The notes under the pieces are model-generated. The model saw nothing but the letters and a program-made list of their open reading frames with translations, was not told the origin of the DNA and did no database searches. The position numbers and the translations under genes were made by a program. A stretch of DNA of 64,000 nt from positions 21,710 to 85,709 of the forward strand of contig CAJKGK010000013.1 in assembly GCA_905199445.1 (NCBI GenBank). Direction: 5' to 3'. The first letter of the stretch is position 1. Each line of letters opens with the position of its first letter. Shown here piece by piece: positions 25,020 to 34,368 of the stretch. Source of the stretch: an uncultured Lachnospiraceae bacterium. Lineage in GTDB: Bacteria; Bacillota; Clostridia; Lachnospirales; Lachnospiraceae.

Positions 25020-25958
25020 TTATTTTATAACAACCATATTCTTTCTGTCAAAGGTCATGCTGATTGCCACAAGAAAAACAATCCCTTTGACGACCTGCTG
25101 GGTCAAAACCCCCAGCCCCCACATGTTCATGCCGATAGACAGTACCGCCATAATTAAACTGCCAATCACCGCACTTCTATATTTTGCCGTAGTTCCTCCG
25201 GTTAACGGCATACCGCCCAAAAGCAAAGCATTTAATGTGTTCACTTCAAAGCCTGCGCCTGTGGAGGATGAGGCTGTTGCTGAACGAATCAAACAGAAAA
25301 ATGCTACAACACCAGCCATAAAACCCATGATTATAAAGCCCCGAATTTTTACTTTTGTCACCGAAATGCCACTCTGAACAGCAAATTCCGGATTTGATCC
25401 CACAATTTTACATTCCTTACCAATTCTTGTTTTTTCAAATAGAATATAACCTAGAACAATAAAAAATATCATCAGCCCAATTCGCAAAGGAACGCTGTCC
25501 CACTGAAGCATTTTGTATGGCACACTCAGAGAACCGCTGCCAAGCACCCAAATTACAATACCACTGACTACAAATTTTACAGCCAGAGTTGCAATAAATG
25601 ATGTAACCTTAAACACACCATGCACAAGACCACACACAAGACCGATTAAAATACCACAGATTATCCCAGCCGGCAATGCCAGTAGAGGATAAATTGCAGC
25701 GGCCTTGGCAGCAACCGCACATGAGAGGGCAACATTGGCAGCAATGGAAAAATCCAAAATACCCTGAGATAGTAAAAAGACCATTCCCGTTGTTCCCAAC
25801 ATAACAATGAAAACCTCATTGACCATGGAACCCATATTTTTAACCGACAAAAGCCGTCCACCACTGACAATCTGAAAAAACACAACAACCACAATAAGCC
25901 CAATAAAAGGAAGATAATTATAGAGAAGCTTTTGTATATCCAATAAATTCTTTTTCAT
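25020..25958 (-). CDS. Sugar ABC transporter permease (RbsC family), first permease
   Basis: 312 aa, polytopic. Characteristic RbsC-type segments are GTTGMVFLLSQGILDFSIAA, the coupling-helix region IGKECKIVGSNPEFAVQSGI and LNALLLGGMPLTGGTTAKYR near the C-terminus. The start is the ATG at 25958, 8 nt after GGGGAGG; a GTG nine bases earlier would overlap that site. It lies 14 nt after the ATPase gene and 23 nt before the binding-protein gene, in one operon. Confidence 0.9.
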   Translation of the reverse strand: MKKNLLDIQKLLYNYLPFIGLIVVVVFFQIVSGGRLLSVKNMGSMVNEVFIVMLGTTGMVFLLSQGILDFSIAANVALSCAVAAKAAAIYPLLALPAGIICGILIGLVCGLVHGVFKVTSFIATLAVKFVVSGIVIWVLGSGSLSVPYKMLQWDSVPLRIGLMIFFIVLGYILFEKTRIGKECKIVGSNPEFAVQSGISVTKVKIRGFIIMGFMAGVVAFFCLIRSATASSSTGAGFEVNTLNALLLGGMPLTGGTTAKYRSAVIGSLIMAVLSIGMNMWGLGVLTQQVVKGIVFLVAISMTFDRKNMVVIK

Positions 25959-25972
25959 TTCTTCCACCTCCC

Positions 25973-27484
25973 CTAAATAATGTACTCAATCAACTGATCT
26001 TCCGTCATCCGGTCATCGCGCTTAAACTCACCGGTAATTTGACCATCCTTTATAATTATTGTCCGATCACTCATACCGATAATTTCCATCAGTTCTTCTG
26101 AAATCATTAAAATAGCCTTTCCCTGGGCTTTCAATTCCATCATCAGCTCATAAATAGCAGCCTTAACACCAATATCAATACCTCTGGTGGGACAGTCAAA
26201 TATAAAAATCTCCGCATCAAAGCCAACCCAGCGTGCCACAGATACTTTCTGCTTATTTCCGCCTGACAGATACATTACATATTGATCAATACTGTTCATT
26301 TTTATACTCAAGGCTTTGGCCCACCGGTCCACAAAGGCACGTTCCATCTTGTTTGTAATCAATCCATATCTTTCCAGCTTTTTTAAAGACGGCGCACAGA
26401 TATTGTCTTTTATACTGGCGCCCAACATCAGTGCCTCTTTGTCTCTGTTTTTCGCCACATAACCCACCTTATTTTTCATGGCAATCACCGGATTCTTAAT
26501 TTTTCGTCCATCTCCGAAGCATACGCAACCTCTGTCTGGCTCCAACAAACCAAACATTAATCTTCCCACATCATGCATACCGCAGTCTGTGAGCCCACCA
26601 AGCCCTACAATCTCACCACGATAAAGCTTCATGCTCACATCCTTTAAAATACCATAACTGACATTTCTCAGTTCAATCGCAACCTGGTCTGTACGTGTTG
26701 CTTTAAAATCATTTCTATAGAAATTTTCCGAGACTTCCCTTCCAACCATAAGCCTGCGAATTTTTTCATCACTAAAATCCTTTTTATCAAGCGTTTCAAT
26801 CAGTTTTCCGTCTCTAAGTACAGTCAGACAATCGCAAACATTTTTTACTTCCGCAATATCATGAGAAATAAAAATAACACTCTTACCCTGATGCTTCATA
26901 TTCTCCATCAGTCTATATAAAAGCTCCCTGCCATAGCGACTCAACGCTGTTGTTGTTTCATCCACAATCAAAACATCCGGATTCTTTTCCATGGCCCTGG
27001 CAATTTCCACTAATTTGCGATCTTCAAAAGTAAGCCTTCCTGTAAGCATACGTTCATTAATATGTCCGGCACCAATCAGACCCAGTGCAGCTTTTGCTGC
27101 TTTATACATTTTTTTCAGATCCATGATACCATTTTTAGAAAACTGTTTTTCTTTCCCCACAAAAATATTGGCAGCAACCGAAATGGCATCAAAAGTTCCC
27201 TGTTCCTGTAAAAGCATACAAACCCCTCGAGCATTGGCGTCTAATGTATCTTCAGGCATATAAGGGTGACCCTTTAAAAAAAGCACGCCACTATCACATC
27301 TGTATACACCGGCGATGATGGACGACAGTGTGGATTTGCCCGATCCGTTCTCCCCGATTAACCCGTGAATTTCTCCCTGGCTCACGTATAAATCCACTTC
27401 ATCTAATGCCCTTGTAGAACCAAAAGATTTATTCACACCTCGGACGCTGACCATTTCTTTTTTGGTCAGTTTTTGTTGATCCAT
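25973..27484 (-). CDS. Sugar ABC transporter ATP-binding protein (two fused NBDs, RbsA type)
   Basis: 503 aa, the usual length for RbsA/MglA/XylG tandem ATPases. NBD1 has a good Walker A (GENGSGKSTL) and Walker B (VLIVDETTTAL), but the signature reads LTFEDRKLVEIARAM in place of LSVGQQQ. NBD2 has the degenerate A-loop usual for the family (LGGLTDCGMHDVG), an intact LSGGNKQKVSVARW signature, but Walker B FIFDCPTRGID with Cys in place of the catalytic Glu. First gene of the operon, divergent from the YesN regulator. It energises import through the two permeases below. Confidence 0.92.
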   Translation of the reverse strand: MDQQKLTKKEMVSVRGVNKSFGSTRALDEVDLYVSQGEIHGLIGENGSGKSTLSSIIAGVYRCDSGVLFLKGHPYMPEDTLDANARGVCMLLQEQGTFDAISVAANIFVGKEKQFSKNGIMDLKKMYKAAKAALGLIGAGHINERMLTGRLTFEDRKLVEIARAMEKNPDVLIVDETTTALSRYGRELLYRLMENMKHQGKSVIFISHDIAEVKNVCDCLTVLRDGKLIETLDKKDFSDEKIRRLMVGREVSENFYRNDFKATRTDQVAIELRNVSYGILKDVSMKLYRGEIVGLGGLTDCGMHDVGRLMFGLLEPDRGCVCFGDGRKIKNPVIAMKNKVGYVAKNRDKEALMLGASIKDNICAPSLKKLERYGLITNKMERAFVDRWAKALSIKMNSIDQYVMYLSGGNKQKVSVARWVGFDAEIFIFDCPTRGIDIGVKAAIYELMMELKAQGKAILMISEELMEIIGMSDRTIIIKDGQITGEFKRDDRMTEDQLIEYII

Positions 27485-27550
27485 TGTCTGTTCCCCCTTC
27501 TTTCGTTTGAATTAATCTTATTATAAAAATTTTATTTATTAAAGAAAACC

Positions 27551-27572
27551 ATACAAAACTTATATTTTGTAT
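27551..27572. promoter_or_regulatory. 22-bp palindrome between the ABC operon and yesN-like gene
   Basis: A perfect inverted repeat, ATACAAAA-N6-TTTTGTAT, in the divergent intergenic region. A second CATACAAAA copy starts 49 bp further on (27599-27607), just before a TATAAT box at 27623-27628 that probably belongs to the regulator gene. A dimeric AraC-type or other regulator site is inferred. Confidence 0.45.
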
Positions 27573-27663
27573 ACTTTTCTTACGACTAAACCAAAAAACA
27601 TACAAAATTCTTCAAAATCATGTATAATATGTATAAGTTTCAATGAAAAAGGAGCGAAAAAAT

Positions 27664-28731
27664 ATGCCAGAAATCACACTTATGATTGTTGAAGATGAAA
27701 AACTGATCCGTGAAGATCTAATGACAATTATTGACTGGAAGGCTGCAGGATTTCACATCATAGCTGAGGCCATCAATGGCAAGCAGGGACTGCGTAAATT
27801 CGAACAATATCACCCTCAACTGGTCATCAGTGATATTAAAATGCCCATTATGGACGGCCTGACCATGATTAAATCCATCAAGCACATCTGCCCTTCCGCA
27901 GAATTTATAATTTTAAGCGCTTACAATGAATTTGACTATGCAAAGGAAGCGCTTCGTCTGGGGGCCAGAGATTACATTCTGAAAACAGAAATATCTCCTG
28001 AATATATATCCGAAAAATTAACCGCCATACGCAGCAGTCTTTGCCGCAGTCAGGAGACAATCACCGATGCGCTGGAAAAGAAAATCAGAGACCTCGTGGA
28101 TCATATATCCGGATTTGGTGTCAGACCAGCCACCCACCTGGACAATCGGGAACCGGCGATGTATGAAAACATCCAAATCAATGAAAATATCGATAAAATA
28201 TGCGATATGCTTCAAAATTATTTTTCCTCGGAACTTTTTGAGCATATCTGTGCATTTTCCTATCAACAGATCTGTGAAAAGTGTAATGTATTGGAAACTG
28301 CCACCAAACCACAGCAGCCACTACTTTCTTCACCGGATCAGCTGCGTCAATGGCTTTCGAAAGAACTTCCCAGACTGTCTTTTGTCAGCCACTGTACGAG
28401 AAACCGTCATTATCCGCCGGTTATAATCAATGCCATTGATTATATTCAGAAAAATTTCAGCGATCCCGATCTGAAAATCAGCATTATTGCGGATGCCGTA
28501 GGCCTTAGCAGCGGCAGGCTCAGTACCCTTTTTAAAAAAGAAACAGAAAAAACCATCAATGAATTTATTACTGAACTCCGTATTAGCGAGGCAAAAAAAC
28601 TTCTGTCCACAGGCAATTATAAAATTTATGAGGTTTCAGACCGAGTGGGATATAAAACCAGCCAGTACTTCAGCCAGGTATTCTATCAACTTGCCGGGTA
28701 TTACCCTAATCAGCATAAAAGAGGAAACTAA
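27664..28731 (+). CDS. Response regulator, receiver plus AraC-type HTH (YesN family)
   Basis: 355 aa. The receiver domain has MIVEDEKLIRED with the acidic pair, the phospho-acceptor Asp in VISDIKMPIMDG (about residue 55) and the conserved Lys in YILKTE. A linker of about 120 residues leads to a C-terminal AraC HTH (DPDLKISIIADAVGLSSGRL; YEVSDRVGYKTSQYFSQVF). The ATG at 27664 follows AAGGAG; an earlier ATG at 27643 spans that site. It is cotranscribed with its kinase 3 nt downstream and divergent from the ABC importer, which is its likely target. Confidence 0.93.
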   Translation: MPEITLMIVEDEKLIREDLMTIIDWKAAGFHIIAEAINGKQGLRKFEQYHPQLVISDIKMPIMDGLTMIKSIKHICPSAEFIILSAYNEFDYAKEALRLGARDYILKTEISPEYISEKLTAIRSSLCRSQETITDALEKKIRDLVDHISGFGVRPATHLDNREPAMYENIQINENIDKICDMLQNYFSSELFEHICAFSYQQICEKCNVLETATKPQQPLLSSPDQLRQWLSKELPRLSFVSHCTRNRHYPPVIINAIDYIQKNFSDPDLKISIIADAVGLSSGRLSTLFKKETEKTINEFITELRISEAKKLLSTGNYKIYEVSDRVGYKTSQYFSQVFYQLAGYYPNQHKRGN

Positions 28732-28734
28732 ACC

Positions 28735-30504
28735 ATGAAATTACTTCAAAAATACCGTAGTTCAAAAATTGTACGAAAAATAATTAAAACTATATTGGTT
28801 TTAGAAATCATCAGTCTCATTATCACTGTTTTTTTGTCCTATTTCATTTTATGGCCCCGGCTGAAAAATTCGGCCATCAGCAAAGCATCGGCCACAAATG
28901 CTGAAATTGCCAATCAGATTAATACTGCCGTCACAACCATGGCCGATCTCAGCGGATTCATCCAAAATTCATCTCAGCTTCATCAGGCTTTGGACGATTA
29001 TCATCATCACCCAAATGATCAATATTATAACCGGGTCTGTCTGGTCATCAATAACCTGACATCTTCTATAAGCAGTATCCGTGGTGTTATTTTAGATGAA
29101 GGCAACGGAACCGCCTACACATCCATCATTAATTTAAGTGACCGGGATTTTGTCCTTCTTGAAACCCCTTGGTATAAAAACCTGCAGCGCAGTGCCTACA
29201 GCAAAGGCTATTCCTCCATCTATTCTGTCAGACAACAAACAGAATTTTACACCATGGCCTATGTATCCAACCATTATATCGGTACAAAAAACTATACGTT
29301 ATCTGTATTTTTTAATGTCAACTCCATGATTCAAACCGTAGATACACTGTCTTCCAATCTTTTTAACGGCTGTGTGATTACGGACGAACAGGGAAATATT
29401 TTCTATGAAAACCGTGACAGCGGCCACATTGACCAGCTGCTTTCCGATGACTCGACCTATAGGGAATTGTTTTTACCTCAGCAGAATTATATCCATGATG
29501 AAGCCGGTTATTATTTTAACTGCGTAATTCCAAAAAGTTTCTGGCATTCCATTACATTTATTGATCACCTTTCCCTGACTGCCACCTTCTGGGAACATTT
29601 TTTTATCACATTACTGCTATGTAGTATTTTATGCCTAATCACCATTTTATTCATGGTCCCCCTCATTTACAAAATAATTTCTCCGATCCACACGTTGAGT
29701 ACAACCATGAACAGGGTATCCGACGGACATTTAGATGTACGCTCCAATGTCTGCACCAATGATGAAATCGGAGAATTATCCATAATTTATAATCATATGC
29801 TGGACAGTTTAAACAGGCAGATTCAATCTATCGTGGAATACGAATCAAATGAACAGAAAATGAAGTATAATCTGCTCATTGCACAAATCGATTCTCACTT
29901 TATTTACAATACCATGAGTATCATCAATTCTCTGGCTCGCAGAAAAAAATATGAAGATATTATTTCTATCAATTCTGCCCTCATTAAAATTTTACAAAAC
30001 TGTCTCCGAGTCAAAGACATTGACGTCACCGATACCGTTGCTCAAGAAATGGATATTGTTAATCAGTACTGGATCATAGAAAATAAACGGTATGATAATC
30101 ACGCCAATCTAATCTGGCAAGTCCCTGATTCCATGCTTAATCATCCGATTCCCAAAAATCTTATTCAACCATTAGTGGAAAACTGTCTGTTTCACGGACT
30201 CATTGATGAGGAAACCGGCGAAATTTTTGGAACAATTACAGTCTCCATCAACAATGCCAGTAACCAGATTATCATCCGTGTTCGAGATAACGGCAAAGGA
30301 ATTCCCGAAGAAAAGCTTGATCTTTTAAATAACCCGGGAGAACTAACCAGGCAGCTTAACGATCGTGGCCGCCACATCGGTCTTTCCAATATTCGCCAGC
30401 GTCTCAGCTATATTTACAATGGACATGCCAACATGATTATCAATAATGACAGCGGAACTGTTGTCACCCTATATCTGCCTGAATATCCAACGAAGTTTTC
30501 ATAA
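28735..30504 (+). CDS. Sensor histidine kinase (YesM family)
   Basis: 589 aa, membrane. Helix 1 (about 20-40) and helix 2 (about 285-310) flank a large extracellular sensor domain. A HAMP domain follows (SPIHTLSTTMNRVSDGHLDV), then a His_kinase domain whose phospho-acceptor motif reads AQIDSHFIYNTM instead of the usual QINPHFLYNTL, and an HATPase with the N-box LVENCLFHG and G-box RVRDNGKGIPEE. It would sense an extracellular signal, plausibly a sugar or its bound binding protein, and phosphorylate the adjacent YesN-type regulator. Stop is followed by a terminator. Confidence 0.93.
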   Translation: MKLLQKYRSSKIVRKIIKTILVLEIISLIITVFLSYFILWPRLKNSAISKASATNAEIANQINTAVTTMADLSGFIQNSSQLHQALDDYHHHPNDQYYNRVCLVINNLTSSISSIRGVILDEGNGTAYTSIINLSDRDFVLLETPWYKNLQRSAYSKGYSSIYSVRQQTEFYTMAYVSNHYIGTKNYTLSVFFNVNSMIQTVDTLSSNLFNGCVITDEQGNIFYENRDSGHIDQLLSDDSTYRELFLPQQNYIHDEAGYYFNCVIPKSFWHSITFIDHLSLTATFWEHFFITLLLCSILCLITILFMVPLIYKIISPIHTLSTTMNRVSDGHLDVRSNVCTNDEIGELSIIYNHMLDSLNRQIQSIVEYESNEQKMKYNLLIAQIDSHFIYNTMSIINSLARRKKYEDIISINSALIKILQNCLRVKDIDVTDTVAQEMDIVNQYWIIENKRYDNHANLIWQVPDSMLNHPIPKNLIQPLVENCLFHGLIDEETGEIFGTITVSINNASNQIIIRVRDNGKGIPEEKLDLLNNPGELTRQLNDRGRHIGLSNIRQRLSYIYNGHANMIINNDSGTVVTLYLPEYPTKFS

Positions 30505-30509
30505 AAAAA

Positions 30510-30565
30510 CATGAAAAATCCGGAGTCAAAAATCTATAATGGAATTTTTGGCTCCGGATTTTAGT
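30510..30565. terminator. Bidirectional terminator between the kinase gene and the GH78 gene
   Basis: AAAATCCGGAG pairs with CTCCGGATTTT and the stem extends through CAAAAAT/ATTTTTG. A- and T-tracts flank it on both strands. Confidence 0.82.
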
Positions 30566-30580
30566 CCAGTCAAATGCGAT

Positions 30581-30844
30581 TTATGATTTTAGTTCAATAT
30601 AACGCATAAACTTTCCGTTCCCAATATATTCATGGTCAATCCCCGCTGCAGGAATATGTAAATATCCATGAATATTGGCTGGAATACTGATAGACAGCAT
30701 AACCTGGTTTTTCTTCTTTTCCCATGATATTTCAATTTTACCCCTGCAGCTTTTATAAGATCCCGAAACAGATTTAAGATCAAAATCAAAATCCGGAGAT
30801 ATCTGGATCTCACTATACCCTGGTTTCAGACATTTAAGCCCCAT
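30581..30844 (-). pseudogene. Detached C-terminal piece of the GH78 alpha-L-rhamnosidase
   Basis: 87 codons beginning MGLKCLKPGYSEIQISP, the stretch that normally follows the GH78 catalytic barrel and leads into the C-terminal beta-sandwich. In this frame the codons just before the ATG spell WLYKTL, so the upstream coding continues past the ATG and the full protein once read on. The ATG shares a base with the TAA of the main frame (TAATG), so reinitiation and a two-piece enzyme remain possible. See the finding on the deletion. Confidence 0.8.
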
Positions 30845-33354
30845 TAAGGTTTTATACAGCCAAAAGCATAGTGGTTATAAGACTGTCTGGTCACTGTACC
30901 GTCTTCAAAAACGGCATTCCATGTCTCCCACATGGTTGTTGCCCCCATTTTGACCTCATACAGCCAGGAGGGACAACGCTCCTGATATAAAAGCAGCTTC
31001 GCCGTATCCTTTTTACCGCAGGCACACAGCGTATCCATGAGAAAACCGATGGACATAAAGCCGGTATCCAAACATCCGCCATTATTTTTAATCAGCAGCG
31101 CCAAACGGTCTGCCAGTTTTTGCCGACTGTCTTCTCTGATCATATCCATAGCCAATGCCATGACATATAACCCCTGAACATCATTGGCAATGCGGCCATC
31201 CTCAGAAACATAAGCCGCTTCAAAAGCATATCGAATTTTTTGATTTAACTGTTCATACGCATCAGCCAAACCTTCTTTTCCTAAAACCCGGCATATTTTT
31301 GAAAAGATTTTCGTCGTATTGGCATAAACTGCTGTAGCAACATATTCTTTGGTTGTATTTGCAGATCGGTACATATCTGTTTTTCCATCTTCATTGCAGC
31401 AGCTGGGGTACAGCCAATCCCCAAAATGAAAATTCGTGTTCCATAAATATTTTTGGATTTCAAGGCTTTTTGCATCTGTACCAAAATCTGGATGGACGCC
31501 GCTTTCAACCTCATGTCGAACATATTCCACCCATCTTTTCATAGATTCAAAATTTTCCTCCAAAACGGAACGATCTCCGTAAAACTCATACAGATACCAG
31601 GGGAGCGCCACAATAACATCTCCCCAACCGGCCGATGTATGAGTACCAAAAGTAGGAATCTGAAGCTCCTCGTATGCACGGATATAGGGAATAACAATTG
31701 GAATCAGCCCATTTTCAAACTGCTCTGTACGTATATTAGTTAACCATTTTTTAAAAAAGGTCAGCATATCCTGATTAAAACAGCAGGTTTTCCCATAAAC
31801 CCACACATCTCCAGTCCAGCCCGCCCGCTCCCGCTGAGGACAGTCTGTGGGAATGGAAAGAATATTGCCTCTCTGACTCCATAAAATATTGGACTGAAGC
31901 TGATTCAAACGCGGATCCGAAGTCTGAAAACTGCCTGTTATTTCACAATCCGTACCAACCACAACACCCAGAATATCCGTTTTCCTAAGCTTCCCTGGCC
32001 ACCCGGTAATGCGAACATATCGGAATCCATGAAAGGTAAATTCAGGTTCATAAACTTCCAACGCTTTGCCTTTTAAAATATATATATCGGTCTGATCCCG
32101 ATTGAAGCCATCCACACAGTTAATAAAGTTTCCGTCTTTATCCAGAACTTCTGTATGTTCAATCTTGATTTCGCATCCAGCCTCACCCCTGACATAGATA
32201 CGGACATGTCCAACCATATTTTGTCCGAAATCCACCACAAGCTCTCCCTTTGGTGTTTTAAAAATATCTATTGGTTTTAAAATATCAAGAGATTTCACTG
32301 TTTGGGTTACACATCCGTAAAGCCGGTCCACATCCGAAGCAAACCTGTATTTATTCTCCTGATCTTTAGAATGATCACACACAAAATCTTTCACAATCTG
32401 ACAACAACGCCAATTTTTATCATCTTCTGCCAATGCCTCCAGACGGGTATCGTATTTTTCTCCAATCAGAAGATCTGAATAAACATAAGGACTTTGTACA
32501 TATTCAAAGCTTTCATCCGAATGAAGCGTAATACAGGTTCCATCTGTCATAAATACAGCCATTTCCATCAAAGCACAAAGCCGACTTCCATAATTATCAC
32601 CCAACCCCAGAATCCCAAATTTCCCCTTAAACCAGCCATCTGCCAGAATAAAGGATATTTCGTTATCTCCAGGTCGAAGATAAGGCGTTACATCATAAGT
32701 TTGATATTCAAGATATCTATAATAGTTGGTAAAACCTGGCGCAAACAATTCATCAGACACATACCAGCCATTAACTTTCAAACGGTAAATACCATGGGCT
32801 GTCATATAAATTCTGGCTTTTTCAGGCTTTACATCCTCAGGCATTTCAAAGCGTTTTCTAAAAACGAAGCAGGGGTCCAGCTTACGATCCGGCTCAAAAT
32901 TTACATTTTTGCCATTCATCATATCCAGCAGAATTTTTCCCATGTCCTTATTTTTCCGTTTTTCTTCATCGCCGCTCTCCCGATTCTGGCATTGAGTTCC
33001 AATCCAGCTGCCCTGCCACTGATGCTTTGTAAAACGCGTCATCAGCCCGGTCTCAAAAAAGGCTCGGTCACTAACCGCTGTCCGCTCCTTTGTATCCCAC
33101 ACAGTAATCTTATACTCATAAACCGTTGCCGGCAAAAGGGAGTCTCCCAAATAGACAGAAGACATACACTGCGCTTCCTCTACCCGCCCAGAATCCCATA
33201 CCATTTTTTCTCCGTCATAAACCTGGATTCGATAGGCCTTCTGAAACATTTGCCCCTTTGAATCCACAAGATTCCAGGAAAATTCAGGATGTTCGCAGTC
33301 AATCCCGATGGGGTTGATAAGATGATTACACCGTACATTGGCAATTCTAAACAT
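30844..33354 (-). CDS. Alpha-L-rhamnosidase, GH78, C-terminally truncated by a frameshift
   Basis: 836 aa remaining; removes terminal alpha-L-rhamnose from glycans or glycosides. Order: N-terminal beta domains (FRIANVRCNHLINPIGID is the family start), a rhamnose-binding beta-sandwich (ARIYMTAHGIYRLKVNGWYV), then the (alpha/alpha)6 barrel with DCPQRERAGWTGDVWVYGKT and TTMWETWNA. The frame ends at SYNHYAFGCIKP-stop, where homologues continue with G-x-W-L-Y. The catalytic barrel looks complete but the last beta domain is detached (30581-30844). No signal peptide. The ATG at 33354 follows GGAGGAGG; an upstream frame to 33531 is not coding. Beside the YesMN/ABC block, so probably one rhamnoside locus. 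Confidence 0.9.
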   Translation of the reverse strand: MFRIANVRCNHLINPIGIDCEHPEFSWNLVDSKGQMFQKAYRIQVYDGEKMVWDSGRVEEAQCMSSVYLGDSLLPATVYEYKITVWDTKERTAVSDRAFFETGLMTRFTKHQWQGSWIGTQCQNRESGDEEKRKNKDMGKILLDMMNGKNVNFEPDRKLDPCFVFRKRFEMPEDVKPEKARIYMTAHGIYRLKVNGWYVSDELFAPGFTNYYRYLEYQTYDVTPYLRPGDNEISFILADGWFKGKFGILGLGDNYGSRLCALMEMAVFMTDGTCITLHSDESFEYVQSPYVYSDLLIGEKYDTRLEALAEDDKNWRCCQIVKDFVCDHSKDQENKYRFASDVDRLYGCVTQTVKSLDILKPIDIFKTPKGELVVDFGQNMVGHVRIYVRGEAGCEIKIEHTEVLDKDGNFINCVDGFNRDQTDIYILKGKALEVYEPEFTFHGFRYVRITGWPGKLRKTDILGVVVGTDCEITGSFQTSDPRLNQLQSNILWSQRGNILSIPTDCPQRERAGWTGDVWVYGKTCCFNQDMLTFFKKWLTNIRTEQFENGLIPIVIPYIRAYEELQIPTFGTHTSAGWGDVIVALPWYLYEFYGDRSVLEENFESMKRWVEYVRHEVESGVHPDFGTDAKSLEIQKYLWNTNFHFGDWLYPSCCNEDGKTDMYRSANTTKEYVATAVYANTTKIFSKICRVLGKEGLADAYEQLNQKIRYAFEAAYVSEDGRIANDVQGLYVMALAMDMIREDSRQKLADRLALLIKNNGGCLDTGFMSIGFLMDTLCACGKKDTAKLLLYQERCPSWLYEVKMGATTMWETWNAVFEDGTVTRQSYNHYAFGCIKP

Positions 33355-33414
33355 ACGATCTTCCTCCTCCACTATTATATTTCCATTTACTGTCATTATA
33401 TCGTTCTGGAAAAT

Positions 33415-33455
33415 GTAAAAAAAGTGTACAAAGCAACTGTTTTGTACACTTTTCT
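33415..33455 (-). terminator. Terminator after the MerR gene, containing a 22-bp palindrome
   Basis: AAAGTGTACAAA pairs with TTTGTACACTTT around an 8-nt loop, followed on the minus strand by TTTTTTT. It closes the merR transcript. The inner part (33426-33447) has the same layout as the palindrome at 27551-27572, so it may double as an operator upstream of the rhamnosidase gene. Confidence 0.7.
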
Positions 33456-33467
33456 TTCCAGTCATCC

Positions 33468-34250
33468 TTAATCCTTCGGGAACTGAAGTTCCACCGGATA
33501 TTCCTGAAAGTATAAAGGGGAAGAAATACAATCAGCCTCCATAACCGTAAACCGATCATGAGACTGACAATAGACCGGATTCAGCCGTCTAATATCATAA
33601 ATACTTTTCGGCGGGCACTTCAGGCAGATATAATCTCCACCTCTGATTGCCCGGTAGTAAGGTGAGGAAGGAAAGCGCTCATAAATTTCCACATACACAT
33701 AACCGGTCATTTTATCCCCGCAAATATCCGCCAAAAGTCCCGAAGGATAATTGGCCGAAATTCCATACTTTTCTGCCAGATCAAAAAGACAGCTTAATTT
33801 TTTATGAAATTCCACCGAAGTAGATTGATTTTCCAAAGGCATACATAAAATGTTTCTTTCCGGTATCATTCGTATATAAAAATCATCACAGTCCCTGAAT
33901 TTTTCTGTTCCCTCCAAGCCTCGCGCTGCCAGCTTAAGCCGGTTTAAGCATGTCTGAAGCTGTGCAATCTTTTCACAGGCCCTCTGCTGTCCGTCATTAA
34001 TTAATCCTTTCAAGTCAAACTGTCCCTCACCATCCATATAGTTATGCCAATTTTTCAGTGGAATATCTAAAATCAGTAAAAATTTAATCATATCTACAGC
34101 CAGCATCTGCTCATTTTTATAATACCGATATCCGGTTTCCCCATTAATCACAGCCGGTTTGAGAATCCCTATTTTCTCGTAATATCTGAGAGATTTTGTG
34201 CTGATATTCTTAATTCGGGCGACCTCCCCGATGGTCAGATATTCTTCCAT
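33468..34250 (-). CDS. MerR family regulator with effector-binding domain
   Basis: About 260 aa. The N-terminal winged HTH reads YLTIGEVARIKNISTKSLRY, then YEKIGILKPA and GYRYY, followed by the coiled-coil dimerisation helix and a C-terminal GyrI-like multidrug-binding domain (residues about 115-260), as in BmrR/BltR-type regulators. It probably senses a small organic molecule. The divergent promoter at 34369-34399 has the 19-bp spacer and central dyad typical of MerR control. Two ATGs (34262 and 34250) are possible; 34250 has GGAG at 6 nt. Confidence 0.92.
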   Translation of the reverse strand: MEEYLTIGEVARIKNISTKSLRYYEKIGILKPAVINGETGYRYYKNEQMLAVDMIKFLLILDIPLKNWHNYMDGEGQFDLKGLINDGQQRACEKIAQLQTCLNRLKLAARGLEGTEKFRDCDDFYIRMIPERNILCMPLENQSTSVEFHKKLSCLFDLAEKYGISANYPSGLLADICGDKMTGYVYVEIYERFPSSPYYRAIRGGDYICLKCPPKSIYDIRRLNPVYCQSHDRFTVMEADCISSPLYFQEYPVELQFPKD

Positions 34251-34368
34251 CTCAATCTCCATCCTTTATTAATTTCTCTTGATTCACAAAAGTATCCCTG
34301 TCTGCAAATAGCGCTTCATTACAGAAATAATCACATTTGCAGAAATTTTTTAGTCATATAAATAAGAC

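Noticed and set aside
32494..33261. 255-codon plus-strand open frame inside the GH78 gene
   Set aside because: Antisense to a clearly coding GH78 region; its composition is that of a reverse-frame shadow.
33355..33531. N-terminal extension of the GH78 frame
   Set aside because: It overlaps the merR terminator and end, has no ribosome site, and the GH78 domain starts exactly after GGAGGAGG and the ATG at 33354.
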